A DNA stretch of 64,000 bases from Microbacterium testaceum StLB037 (GCF_900104345.1 NZ_FNJN01000004.1:372802-436801), one strand, 5' to 3'. Numbered from the stretch's first letter, positions 49,070 through 59,340 are shown. Translations and numbers: made by a program. The notes: a model not told the origin generated them from the sequence alone.

Positions 49070-51607
49070 ATGATCGATCGCGATCGCTTCCCCGTCGACG
49101 AATGGCGCCTCGTCGAGACCGAGTACTCGATCGACGACGTGGGGGTCACCGAGACCCTCTTCGCCGTCGGCAACGGCTACCTCGGCCTGCGCGGCAACTC
49201 GATCGAGGGGCGGTTCGCCCTCGAGCAAGGCACGTTCATCAACGGCTTCCACGAGACGTTCCCCATCCGTCACGCCGAGCAGGCCTACGGCTTCGCCGAG
49301 GTCGGGCAGACGATCATCAACGCTCCGGATGCCAAGGTCATGCGCGTCTACGTCGACGACGAGCCGCTCTCGCTCGATGTCGCCGACGTCCGCGAGTACG
49401 AGCGCGTGCTCGATATGCGCCAGGGGATCCTGCGCCGCAACATCCTGTGGGTCACCCCCTCGGGCAAGCGCGTCCGCATCGAGGACGAACGCTTCGTGTC
49501 CTTCGACGAGAAGCACCTCGCGGTGCTCCGCTTGACCGTCACGGTGCTCGACGCCGACGCTCCCGTCACCGTCAGCAGCCAGCTGTTGAACCGGCAGGAC
49601 GGTGAGGGCATCTACGGCGGCTCGCCGATGGCATCCAAGCAGTCCGGTTTCGACCCGCGGAAGACCGAGAAGCTCAGCGACCGCGTGCTGCAGCCGCGCG
49701 AGTACTGGCAGGACGGCAACCGCTCGGCGCTCAGCTACGAGGTCAGCGAGTCGAACATGACCCTGGCGGTCATCGCCGACCACCTCGTCGAGACCGAGAA
49801 CGAGTACACCTCGCGACAGCTCATCGAGCCCGACATCGCCAAGAACGTCTATCGCGTCCATGCCCGGGCCGGCGTCCCGACCACGATCACCAAGCTCGTG
49901 AGCTACCACACCTCACGGGGTGTCCCCACGGGTGAGCTTCTCGACCGCTGCCGTCGCACGCTCGACCGCGCTGTCGAGACGGGCATCGACAAGCTCGTCG
50001 AGAAGCAGATCGCCTGGTACGCCGACTTCTGGGACCGCTCCGACGTGCGCATCGGCGGTCACGGCGACCTGCAGCAGGCCACCCGCTGGTGTCTGTTCCA
50101 GCTCGCGCAGGCCGCGGCCCGCGCCGACGGACAGGGCGTTCCCGCCAAGGGCGTCACCGGATCCGGCTACAGCGGCCACTACTTCTGGGACACCGAGGTC
50201 TACGTCCTCCCGTTCCTGGCGTACACATCGCCGCTCTGGGCGCGCAACGCGCTGCGCATGCGCTATCTCATGCTCCCCGCCGCGCGGAAGCGTGCGCACC
50301 AGCTCAACGAGGCCGGGGCGCTGTTCCCCTGGCGCACCATCAACGGCGAAGAGGCCTCCGCGTACTACGCCGCCGGCACCGCGCAGTACCACATCAACGC
50401 CGACGTCGCCTTCGCCCTGGCCAAGTACGTCCGCGCGACGGGAGACGAGGAGTTCCTCGCCCGCGAGGGGGTGGACATCGCCGTCGACACCGCGCGCCTG
50501 TGGTCGACGCTCGGGTTCTGGCGTTCGAGCGACGCGGCCGACGAGGGCGAGCACGACTCGTTCCACATCCACGGCGTCACCGGGCCCGACGAGTACACGA
50601 CCGTCGTGAACGACAACCTCTTCACGAACGTCATGGCGCGCTTCAACCTGCGCTTCGCGGCGCGCACCGTGCGCGATCTCGCCGAGAACAGCCCCGAGGC
50701 CTACGCCCAGATGGCCGACCGCATGAACCTCGACCCCTCCGAGCCCGAGCGCTGGGACAAAGCCGCCGAGGCCATGCACATCCCGTTCAGCGAGGCCCTC
50801 GGCATCCATCCTCAGGACGCCGTCTTCCTCGAGCGCGAGATCTGGGACCTCGAGAACACCCCGCCCGATCAGCGCCCGCTCCTGCTGCACTTCCACCCGC
50901 TGGTGATCTACCGGTACCAGGTGCTCAAGCAGGCCGATGTGGTGCTCGCGCTGTTCCTGCAGGGAAACCACTTCACGGATGCCGAGAAGCTCGCCGACTT
51001 CGAGTACTACGACCCGCTGACCACGGGCGATTCGACGCTGTCGGCGGTCGTGCAGTCGATCCTCGCGGCCGAGGTGGGCTACCAGGACCTCGCGCTGGAG
51101 TACTTCCGTCAGGCGGCGTTCGTCGACCTCGGCGACCTGCACCACAACGCCTCCGACGGGGTGCACGTCGCCTCGGCCGGTGGCGTCTGGACGGCCCTCG
51201 TGAGCGGTTTCGGCGGCATGCGCGACCACTTCGGTCTGCTCACCTTCGACCCGCGTCTGCCCGCCGACTGGCCCGAGCTGTCGTACGTGCTGCACTGGCA
51301 CGGCACGCGTCTCGACATCACCCTCACCGCGTCGGCGCTGACCCTGCGCGCCGGGGGAGAGGGCGAAGCGGTCACCTTCGCGGTGCGCGGAGTGGACTAC
51401 ACCGTCAGCCCGGGCGAGACGGTGCGCGTCGCGCTGCACGGCCAGGGTCCGGTGCGTCCGGGACGCCCGTCGATCCGGCAGCTCGAGGGATCGGTGCGCG
51501 AGGACGGGACGCTTTTGTCGGCGTCGGTCCCGATCGTCACCACGGCGATCCCGATCGTCGGCGACGACACCGGCCCGATCGCGGTCGGACTCGACGGCGG
51601 CTTCTGA
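49070..51607 (+). CDS. GH65 family disaccharide phosphorylase
   Basis: An 845-residue cytoplasmic protein. The N-terminal beta domain starts LVETEYSIDDVGVTETLFAVGNGYLGLRG. The (alpha/alpha)6 catalytic barrel contains GTGYSGHYFWDTE-like sequence (VTGSGYSGHYFWDTEVYVLPF) and the acid E508 in HGVTGPDEYTTVVNDN. Then KQADVVLALFLQG supplies the phosphate-binding region. It would cleave maltose, trehalose or kojibiose with phosphate to beta-glucose 1-phosphate and glucose. The substrate cannot be told from sequence alone. The upstream HAD mutase supports a phosphorylase rather than a hydrolase. Confidence 0.92.
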   Translation: MIDRDRFPVDEWRLVETEYSIDDVGVTETLFAVGNGYLGLRGNSIEGRFALEQGTFINGFHETFPIRHAEQAYGFAEVGQTIINAPDAKVMRVYVDDEPLSLDVADVREYERVLDMRQGILRRNILWVTPSGKRVRIEDERFVSFDEKHLAVLRLTVTVLDADAPVTVSSQLLNRQDGEGIYGGSPMASKQSGFDPRKTEKLSDRVLQPREYWQDGNRSALSYEVSESNMTLAVIADHLVETENEYTSRQLIEPDIAKNVYRVHARAGVPTTITKLVSYHTSRGVPTGELLDRCRRTLDRAVETGIDKLVEKQIAWYADFWDRSDVRIGGHGDLQQATRWCLFQLAQAAARADGQGVPAKGVTGSGYSGHYFWDTEVYVLPFLAYTSPLWARNALRMRYLMLPAARKRAHQLNEAGALFPWRTINGEEASAYYAAGTAQYHINADVAFALAKYVRATGDEEFLAREGVDIAVDTARLWSTLGFWRSSDAADEGEHDSFHIHGVTGPDEYTTVVNDNLFTNVMARFNLRFAARTVRDLAENSPEAYAQMADRMNLDPSEPERWDKAAEAMHIPFSEALGIHPQDAVFLEREIWDLENTPPDQRPLLLHFHPLVIYRYQVLKQADVVLALFLQGNHFTDAEKLADFEYYDPLTTGDSTLSAVVQSILAAEVGYQDLALEYFRQAAFVDLGDLHHNASDGVHVASAGGVWTALVSGFGGMRDHFGLLTFDPRLPADWPELSYVLHWHGTRLDITLTASALTLRAGGEGEAVTFAVRGVDYTVSPGETVRVALHGQGPVRPGRPSIRQLEGSVREDGTLLSASVPIVTTAIPIVGDDTGPIAVGLDGGF

Positions 51608-51616
51608 GTCTCCGTG

Positions 51617-51648
51617 ACGCGGCGGCATCCTCCGGGGTGTCGCCGCGT
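51617..51648 (+). terminator. terminator after GH65 gene
   Basis: 8-bp stem ACGCGGCG / CGCCGCGT with a 16-base loop, ten bases after the stop. Confidence 0.55.
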
Positions 51649-51703
51649 TCGGCGTTTCGGGGGAGCGGTGCGGCGCCGGCGTCGGGGGCGCGGCGGATGG
51701 CAT

Positions 51704-51776
51704 GAGAACAGGCGGATGCGACGAGAACAGGGCGGCGAGAGAAGAACCGGCCTGTTCCGAAGACGTCTCCTGTTCC
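51704..51776. repeat. nested palindrome GAACAGG x2 / CCTGTTC x2
   Basis: Two direct copies of GAGAACAGG (51704-51712 and 51723-51731) face two copies of CCTGTTCC (51751-51758 and 51769-51776). Inner and outer arms could each pair over 7 bp. Confidence 0.7.
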
Positions 51777-51927
51777 GGTGACGGCGGGCGGGTCGGTCGA
51801 GCGTCGAGCGGCGTGGCGGCGGCGGCGTCGCGGCGTGGGGATCCGGCATCCGGTGCTCGATACACCCCCCACGCGGAGGGTGAACCGCGCGGGGAGCGGC
51901 CGCGGAGGCGATGTCGGAGGTACGCCG

Positions 51928-51933
51928 TAGGCT
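51928..51933 (+). promoter_or_regulatory. -10 of leaderless dnaX promoter
   Basis: TAGGCT, six bases, then GTG 51940, identical in layout to pta. Confidence 0.6.
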
Positions 51934-51939
51934 GGGGGA

Positions 51940-54917
51940 GTGACCACAGCCCTGTACCGCCGCTACCGCCCCGAGGCGTTCGGCGAGATGATCGGGCAGT
52001 CGCAGGTGACCGAGCCGCTCATGACCGCCCTGCGCAGCGACCGCGTGGGTCACGCGTACTTGTTCTCCGGTCCGCGCGGCTGCGGAAAGACCACGTCGGC
52101 CCGCATCCTCGCCCGCTGCCTCAACTGCGCAGCCGGCCCCACCGACACCCCGTGCGGAACGTGCGACAGCTGCGTCGAGCTGGGGCGCGGCGGCGGCGGC
52201 TCGCTCGACGTGGTCGAGATCGACGCGGCGAGCCACAACGGCGTCGACGACGCCCGCGACCTGCGTGAGCGCGCGATCTTCGCCCCGGCGCGCGATCGCT
52301 TCAAGATCTTCATCCTCGACGAGGCGCACATGGTCACGCAGCAGGGCTTCAACGCCCTGCTCAAGCTGGTCGAAGAGCCGCCCGCGCACGTGAAGTTCAT
52401 CTTCGCCACGACCGAGCCCGAGAAGGTGCTCGGCACCATCCGCTCGCGTACGCACCACTACCCGTTCCGGCTCGTGCCGCCGGCCGCGATGCTCGAGTAC
52501 GTCCAAGAGCTCTGCGAGACCGAGGGCGTGGGCGTCGAAGCCGGCGTGCTACCCCTCGTCGTCCGCGCCGGCGGAGGGTCGCCGCGCGACACCCTCTCGT
52601 TGCTTGACCAGCTCATCGCGGGCAGCGACGCCGACGCCGACGGGCACGTGCTTGTGCGCTACGAGCGCGCGGTCGCTCTGCTCGGCTACACGCACTCCGA
52701 GCTGCTCGACGAGGTCGTCGACGCCTTCGCCGCGAACGACGGGGGAGGAGCCTTCGCCGCCGTCGACCGGGTCGTTCAGACCGGTCAAGATCCGCGTCGT
52801 TTCGTCGACGACCTGCTCGAGCGGCTTCGCGACCTGATCGTCGTGGCCGCCACCGGTGCCGGCGCCTCGGCGGTGCTGCGCGGGGTGCCCGACGACGAAC
52901 TCGAGCGCATGTCGCGCCAGGCGACAGCCTTCGGCGCCGCGCGCCTCTCGCGCACGGCCGACCTGGTCGTCGCGGCTCTCGACGAGATGACCGGGGCCAC
53001 GTCCCCGCGATTGCAGCTCGAGCTTCTCGTTGCGCGCGTGCTCACCCACGCCGGGGTCGCCCAGGGCACATCGCCCGCCATGGCGCACGACCTCGAGGCG
53101 GCACGCGGCGGAGCGTCCGCCCCCGCCCCGGCCACGGGGCGTCCGGCATCGCCCTCCGCTGACATCGCCACCCCGGGTGCGGCTCCGGCGGACCCCGCGG
53201 TCGCGAGCCCGGGTGGTTCTCGGTTCGCCTCGCCGGGGATCGCGGCGCCGGGCGCGGCGTCCGCGCCGGTGGCATCTCCCGGTGTCGCTTCGCCGGGTGT
53301 GGCTTCGCCGGGTGTGGCTTCCCCGGGTGTCGCCTCGCCGGGTGTGGCGTCCCCGGGTATCGCGTCGCCGACGGTGGGCTCCCCCACCGTTTCGCCTCGC
53401 TCTGGTTCCGCCGCCGTCGCATCGCCGACCGTGGCGTCTCCGGGGCGGATCGCGGCGCCCGAGGTGGCATCCCCCTCCGTCGCCCCCGCCGCGGCGGCGT
53501 CGCCGGACTCGGCCCCGTCCGAAGCGATGTCGGCCGCCGTCGCGCCCTCGAGAGACGCTGCTCCCGGCCGACCCGACACGTCCGCCGAGCCCCTGCCGAG
53601 CGATGACGACGCCCCGCCGCCGTTCACCGACGACGACGCTCCTCCGCCGTTCGACGACGACGAGCCGATGTCCGCGCCCGCCGCCGCCGTAGATCGCCGG
53701 GGGCAGGAGCAGCCCGACCGCGCGTCGATGCCGGGGGCGGCTGTTCCCGCGCGAACCGGTTCCTCCGCGGCTGGTCGTGCCCGCGCGGTCTCCTCCGACG
53801 AGGCCCATCCTTTCGACACGGCTCCCACTCCCGAGACCGTCGCCGCAGAGCGCGACGCCGACTCCACGTCGGCGTCGACCGCAGCGGAGTCCGAGGTGGG
53901 CGCGTCGTCTCCCGACGATGCACCGTCTTCCGCGTCCTCGCCGACCGTCGCTGAGGCTGGGGACGGCCCGACGGCCAACGCTTCGTCGGTCGATGCTCCG
54001 AGCGCCGACGCTCCGCTCGCCGAGGCTCCGGCCGCCGACGCCGCCAGCGCCGACGCCCCGCCCGCCGACGACGCGTCTCCTCTCGAACCGACCGCGCCCA
54101 CGCCTCCAGCCACCCCGGTCGGTCCGATCGAGCTCGGCCACGTGCGCGACGCGTGGCCCGAAGTGCTCGGTCAGCTCGAGGTCGCGAGCCGGTCGTCGTG
54201 GCTCGTCGTCTCCACCGCCGCGGTCGCCGCCTTCGAGGGCGACGTGCTCACCCTGGCGTTCCGCACGGCCAGCGACCTCACGGCCTTCAAGACGCGCACC
54301 CCCGAGGGCGGTCCGAGCGAAGACCTCCGCCAGGCCATCCAGGCCGTCCTCGGCATCCGGGTCAAATACCTCGCGCGCCTCGAGCAGGACGGTTCGGGCG
54401 GGCCCGGAGGCTCCGGTCCCGGCGGGCCGTCTCGTGGTCCGGCGGGTTCGGCGCCGACGCACGGTCCCACCTCGGGGGCCCCGGCGTCCGGTCCGCGTGG
54501 CTCGCAGACCTCCGCGCCGTACTCGTCGTCGGTCACCGAATGGGCCGTCGCCCCGATTCCCGCATCCGACGGTTCCGCGCCGACCGCCCTCCGGGCTCCC
54601 GTGGCACCGTCTACGGCGCTCGCGGTCGACGACGAGCCCGATGAAGCCACGGCCGTCGCTCCTGCGGCGGTGCACGAGGGCGCCGTCCTGCCGCCGCGCG
54701 AGGTCACCCCCTCGGTGCCCGCCCCCGACGAGGTCGACGATGACGACGTCATCCCCCCGGTCGACGAGGTCGAGGCGCCCATCCCGCCCGTGGTCGTCCC
54801 GCGCATGGCCCCGCTCAGCGGGGGAGTCCAGCGGTACGGCGAGGCCGTGGTCCGCCAGATGCTCGGCGCCACCTACGTGCGCGACGAACCCTACGAGCCC
54901 CCGACGAGGTTCAACTG

Positions 54918-54918
<1 letters not shown>
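51940..54918 (+). CDS. dnaX: DNA polymerase III subunits gamma/tau
   Basis: A 992-residue clamp-loader ATPase. Residues 1-220 are the AAA+ domain: [18 protein letters not shown], Walker [21 protein letters not shown], a four-Cys zinc module (CLNC ... CGTCDSC), Walker [13 protein letters not shown]-like RTHHYPFRL. Domain III follows to about 370. A long disordered linker (about 375-725) is rich in Ala, Ser, Pro and acidic residues and contains six GVASP pentapeptides. A conserved C-terminal block (about 730-830) is the tau-type polymerase-binding region. No slippery A-tract for a gamma frameshift is visible. It is coupled to recR. Confidence 0.97.
53281..53370 (+). repeat. six tandem 15-bp repeats in the dnaX linker
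   Basis: Consensus GGTGTNGCNTCNCCG, in frame, encoding GVASP five times and then GIASP once. Differences are mostly at wobble positions. Confidence 0.9.
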
Positions 54919-55511
<593 letters not shown>

Positions 55512-55633
55512 GCCGACCACCGCGGCGTGTTCGCGGAGGGTCCGTCCTCGGGCGCGCGTCTCCTGACGCGCGTTCCGTCGCACGTGTGTCGCTGACGTAC
55601 CCGCCGGACGTCACCATGCCGGATGAACCGGCT

Positions 55634-55694
55634 GGTGAACGTCGCTTATGAGTTCGCGACGAATCGTTGCGGGGTGGTGAACCGCTCGTTCACC
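55634..55694. promoter_or_regulatory. GGTGAAC/GTTCACC motifs upstream of YegP-like gene
   Basis: GGTGAAC at 55634-55640 and the perfect dyad GGTGAAC-N5-GTTCACC at 55676-55694. GTTCACC is the core of the Streptomyces PHO box. The rest of the 287-bp gap holds no visible gene. Confidence 0.45.
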
Positions 55695-55798
55695 CTCTGC
55701 TCGCGCCACGGCCATGCGGGGGGAGGACGTTCTTCTCTGCGGAACAGCGTGGGGGACCCGAAGCCCCGACGCAGAGGTCCGTCAGACAGGGGCCTTCC

Positions 55799-56338
55799 GT
55801 GAGCGAACCGCTCTCCACACGACCGACCGCGCACGCGCGCGTGGTGTTCGACACCTTCCGCTCGGCGCGCGACCCGCGCCTGAGCGCGTGGCTGCTCTTC
55901 CGTTCGTACCTCCTCCCCGAGCTGGCGGCATCTCAGCTCGCCCTCATGGAGAGCCCCACGGCCGCGGGTGCTCTCGCCCCGATCGGGGTCTTCGGCGTCT
56001 GGCGGCTCCTCGCGACGAACAACCGCGAGCTCGCTCGCTGCGCAACGGTCTTCGCGTCGCCGTCCGTCGCGGTCGACGCGGCCCGGGTGGAGCAGTCCCG
56101 CGCCGACCAGATGCAGGTGTCGACGGTCCGCGGCCCCGTGGCGACCAAGCACGCGTGGGTGCTGCGCCGCGGCGATCGGCCGATCGCGACCGCCGCGCGC
56201 TGGTACGAGTCCGCCGGCGAGGCGTCCGCGGCCGGCCGCGCAGCCGTCGCGGTGTTCCGGTCCGCCGACGTCGTCGAGGGCGTCAGCATCGGCAGCGCCT
56301 CCGGACGTCGGTCGCGCGTGTCGGCGCAGCCCGCGTGA
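55799..56338 (+). CDS. hypothetical protein with YegP/DUF1508-like repeats
   Basis: A 179-residue protein. I start at GTG 55799; the open frame extends upstream through the GTTCACC region, which looks regulatory. Two similar segments resemble the YegP (DUF1508) fold: VWRLLATNNRELARCATVFASPSVAVDAARVEQSRADQM and AWVLRRGDRPIATAARWYESAGEASAAGRAAVAVFR. Both have the pattern of a Trp, a short turn, I/L-A-T/R, and a Y/F-x-S helix start. It lies directly upstream of a PASTA kinase gene on the same strand. Function unknown. Confidence 0.65.
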   Translation: MSEPLSTRPTAHARVVFDTFRSARDPRLSAWLLFRSYLLPELAASQLALMESPTAAGALAPIGVFGVWRLLATNNRELARCATVFASPSVAVDAARVEQSRADQMQVSTVRGPVATKHAWVLRRGDRPIATAARWYESAGEASAAGRAAVAVFRSADVVEGVSIGSASGRRSRVSAQPA

Positions 56339-56396
56339 TCGCTCGTCGGCGCGCGGGGTTGCGGCAGCCGGTCGGCCGGTCTGAGGGAGCCGACTG

Positions 56397-58061
56397 ATGG
56401 TAGACGATGCCGGCGGTCTCGTCGCGGGGAGGTTCCGCGTCGAAGGGCTCCTCGGCACCGGGGGAACGGCATCCGTCTTCCGCGCCCGGGATGAGGTGAC
56501 CGGTCAGACCGTCGCCGTCAAACTGCTGCATCCCCACCTCTCTCAGAGCGACACCGTCCGCGAGGCCTTCCTCCGCGAGGGCAGGCGGACGGCGCACGTC
56601 TCCCACCCGACGATCGTCGCCGTCGTCGACATGGGGACCTTCCGCGAGCACGGCATCCCCATAGCATGGATTGCCCAGCAGATCGTCGAAGGCGTGACCC
56701 TCGCTGAGCACGTCCGTGCCACCGGTCCGCTCTCCGCGGTCCACGCCGCGGCGGTGGCCGGGGACATCCTCGATGCGCTGGGTGCCGCTCACGCGGTCGG
56801 TCTCGTGCACCGCGATGTGTCGCCAGCGAACGTGCTCGTGCACGTCGTCGACAACGGCCTTCCCCGATCGACGCTCCTCGATTTCGGCCTCGCCGATGCG
56901 GCGGGAGAGACGGCCCACGGCGACGACGTTCTGCGCAGTTCCGTGTCGCCGGTCACCGCGGGAGTGGTCGGAAACGCCGAGTTCGCCTCGCCCGAGCAGC
57001 TGAGCGGGCAGCCCGTCGGCCCGCGAGGCGACCTGTACCAGGTCGGCGGGATGCTGTACTTCGCGCTCACGGGACGCGCCCCGTTCACGGGGAGTGACCG
57101 GTCCGCCGTCATCCGGGCGCACCTGCACGCCCCGCCTCCCGTCCCGTCCGTGGCCGTCCGCTCCGTCCCCGGTGCGCTCGACCGCGTCGTCGTGCGATCG
57201 ATGCTCAAGGAGCCGGCGGACCGCTTCGCCGACGCCGCCGAGATGCGCGCGGCGGTCCTCGAGGCGGTCACCCCCGCGCGAGTGCGCGTCCCCGGCGATG
57301 ACGAGGTGTCGTCGACACGGGTCCTGGCGGCCGCCCCTCTCGGTGCCGGTTCGGCACCGGCCCCCGCGCCGGTGGACGAGTCGACGCGACACGGACCCCG
57401 GTGGGGAGCGATCGCGGCCATCGTGCTGCTGCTGGCGGGCACGGCGGCCGCCGTCCCCCTCATGGCGAACGCCGGTCGTGCGGCGCCCGCGGCCGAGCCG
57501 TCCGCGGCGGCCTCGGCTCCGGTGCCCACCGCGACGACGACATCGACACCGCAACCGACCGCGTCCGACCCTGGCACGCCCGCACCGATCGCCACCGCGC
57601 TCGTGCCCGCCTTCGGCTCCCTCGACGACACGCGACTCGCGCTCGCGGCGGCGGGGTTCGTCGTCGGCGACATCACCGAGCGCGACGCGCCCCAGTCGGC
57701 GGGGACGGTGCTCTCCTCCGACCCGGCCCCCGGGACGGCGGTGGCGCGTGGTTCCGCGGTGCGTCTGGTCGTGGCATCCGGATCCAATCTCGTCCCGAAC
57801 GTCGTCGGAATGGATGCCGCGGCAGCGGCCTCGTCGATGCGCGCAGCGGGGTTCGTCCCGGCGCAGACGACCGTCGCCTCCGACCGACCGATGGGGACCG
57901 TCGTCGGCGTCGAACCCGCGGCGGGGAGCGCCGCCCGTCTCGGAAGCGCCGTGACGATCCTCGTGGCCGCAGCCCGGGCGACTCCGACGCCGGCCCCGCC
58001 GTCTCCGTCGTCCACGCCGACGCCTGTCCCGACCGCCACGCCGACGGGCGGACCTCGATGA
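56397..58061 (+). CDS. Ser/Thr protein kinase with two PASTA-like repeats
   Basis: A 554-residue membrane kinase. The kinase domain (about 10-270) has the glycine loop LGTGGTASVF, the ATP-binding Lys in VAVKLL, HRDVSPANVL (usual HRD-x-KPxN, with Ser replacing Lys), DFG in LLDFGLAD, and the APE-equivalent FASPEQ. A Pro/Ala juxtamembrane stretch leads to one helix at about 336-358 (AIAAIVLLLAGTAAAVPLMA). Two PASTA-like domains (about 402-460 and 463-525) face outside, and a Thr/Pro-rich tail ends it. Such kinases (PknB type) sense the cell wall. It lies upstream of the pst-like genes. Confidence 0.9.
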   Translation: MVDDAGGLVAGRFRVEGLLGTGGTASVFRARDEVTGQTVAVKLLHPHLSQSDTVREAFLREGRRTAHVSHPTIVAVVDMGTFREHGIPIAWIAQQIVEGVTLAEHVRATGPLSAVHAAAVAGDILDALGAAHAVGLVHRDVSPANVLVHVVDNGLPRSTLLDFGLADAAGETAHGDDVLRSSVSPVTAGVVGNAEFASPEQLSGQPVGPRGDLYQVGGMLYFALTGRAPFTGSDRSAVIRAHLHAPPPVPSVAVRSVPGALDRVVVRSMLKEPADRFADAAEMRAAVLEAVTPARVRVPGDDEVSSTRVLAAAPLGAGSAPAPAPVDESTRHGPRWGAIAAIVLLLAGTAAAVPLMANAGRAAPAAEPSAAASAPVPTATTTSTPQPTASDPGTPAPIATALVPAFGSLDDTRLALAAAGFVVGDITERDAPQSAGTVLSSDPAPGTAVARGSAVRLVVASGSNLVPNVVGMDAAAAASSMRAAGFVPAQTTVASDRPMGTVVGVEPAAGSAARLGSAVTILVAAARATPTPAPPSPSSTPTPVPTATPTGGPR

Positions 58062-58084
58062 CGCCTCGACCGGCGTCGTCCCTC

Positions 58085-58171
58085 GTTCACCTTCGAGCGT
58101 CTCTCGTTCACCACCCCGCCAGCCGACGTGGACAGTCGAACCGGGTGCCGTTCACGGCTGACTCCTAGCCT
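58085..58171 (+). promoter_or_regulatory. PHO-box-like repeats and promoter upstream of pstC
   Basis: GTTCACC at 58085-58091 and 58106-58112, and GTTCACG at 58150-58156. The -10 TAGCCT lies at 58166-58171. GTTCACC is the core of the PhoP box known in Streptomyces. The remainder of the gap (58062-58320) has no gene. Confidence 0.55.
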
Positions 58172-58320
58172 CGCAATGCCGGCGACCCGAGCCGGTTCCA
58201 CGGGAAGCGAGCGAGTCGCGACACCGGCCGGTCGACCGGCGCCCCGCGATCCTCCCCTCGTCGTTCGAGGCTGAGCGACGTGAGGCGCGGCCGACTCCCG
58301 GCGCGATCGATGGAGGGCGC

Positions 58321-59340
58321 ATGACGGACACCAGGACGGCGGTGCTACCGCCGACGACGGACGCGGCGAAGCCGAAACCACGCTCGTTGAAGAGCGCTCC
58401 CGTTATCGCCGATCGGGTGTTCCGGACCACCGCGTATGCCGCGGGAACCATCACCGTCGCCGTGATGCTCGCCGTCGGGATCTTCCTCACGGCGCGCGCC
58501 GGCGACGCCCTCGCGGTGGCGGGTCCGTCGTTCCTCACGACGCAGGAATGGTCGCCCGAGACCGGCACGTTCGGTGTCGCCGCCGTGCTGTTCGGGACGG
58601 TGACCATCGCCCTGGTTGCCATGGCCATCTCTGTGCCGCTGGCGATGGGGACGGCGTTGCTCATCAGTGAGATCGTGCCGCCACGGGCGCGGGGCCTTCT
58701 CATCACGATGGTCGACCTGATGGCGGCCGTGCCCAGTGTCGTGTTCGGGCTGTGGGGCGTGTTCTTCCTCCAGGCGGGCGTCATCCCGGTCGCCCAGTGG
58801 ATCTCGACCTACTTCGGCTGGATCCCGATCTTCCGCGTCGCCGACGAGGCCGGCGCACGGCTGACGGACGCCGGTGCCTACACCTCTTCGGCGTTCATCG
58901 CGGGGATCGTCGTGGCGCTCATGGTCGTGCCGACCCAGACCTCGGTGATGCGCGAGGCGTTCTCGCAGGCGCCGCTCGGCGAGCGGGAGGGTGCCCTCGC
59001 GCTCGGTTCGACCCGGTGGGGGATGATCCGCGCCGTCGTACTCCCCTTCGGCCGGGGCGGCATCATCGGCGGCACCATGCTCGGCCTCGGACGCGCCCTC
59101 GGCGAGACCATCGCCGTGGTCATGATCATCTCGCCGATCTTCACGATCAACACCGAGCTGCTGAAGACCGGCACCAACTCGGTGTCCGCGCTCATCGCCC
59201 TCCGTTACGGGGAGGCGAGCCAGTTCGGCCTGTCCGCCCTCATGGCGGCGGGGCTCGTGCTGTTCATCATCACGTTGATCGTCAACTTCACCGCGTCGAC
59301 GATCGTCGCGCGCAGCCGGTCCGGAGCGGAGAGCAACTGA
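58321..59340 (+). CDS. pstC: phosphate ABC transporter permease PstC
   Basis: A 339-residue permease with six helices. The long N-terminus precedes TITVAVMLAVGIFLTARAG. Family sequence includes FGTVTIALVAMAISVPLAMGTALLISEI and MVDLMAAVPSVVFGLWGVFFLQ. The cytoplasmic EAA-type loop is QAPLGEREGALALGSTRWGMIRAVVLPFGRGGIIGG, then GRALGETIAVVMII. It forms the channel with PstA and is coupled to it by a one-base overlap. No PstB gene lies before the end of the window. Confidence 0.95.
   Translation: MTDTRTAVLPPTTDAAKPKPRSLKSAPVIADRVFRTTAYAAGTITVAVMLAVGIFLTARAGDALAVAGPSFLTTQEWSPETGTFGVAAVLFGTVTIALVAMAISVPLAMGTALLISEIVPPRARGLLITMVDLMAAVPSVVFGLWGVFFLQAGVIPVAQWISTYFGWIPIFRVADEAGARLTDAGAYTSSAFIAGIVVALMVVPTQTSVMREAFSQAPLGEREGALALGSTRWGMIRAVVLPFGRGGIIGGTMLGLGRALGETIAVVMIISPIFTINTELLKTGTNSVSALIALRYGEASQFGLSALMAAGLVLFIITLIVNFTASTIVARSRSGAESN

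Larger units (their letters stand above)
51649..51939. other. intergenic region before dnaX with nested inverted repeats
   Basis: No gene seen. GAACAGG occurs at 51706 and 51725, and its reverse complement CCTGTTC at 51751 and 51769, in a nested symmetric array. The dnaX -10 (TAGGCT, 51928) is at its right end. Confidence 0.6.

Noticed and set aside
49913..51865. Long minus-strand frame opposite the GH65 gene
   Set aside because: Shadow frame; no start signal and no recognisable domain.
53281..53370. Possible CRISPR-like repeat array
   Set aside because: Repeats are contiguous, 15 bp, in frame and without spacers; they are coding tandem repeats.
52549..54675. Long minus-strand frame opposite dnaX
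   Set aside because: Arg/Gly-rich antisense translation of the DnaX linker, not a protein-like sequence.
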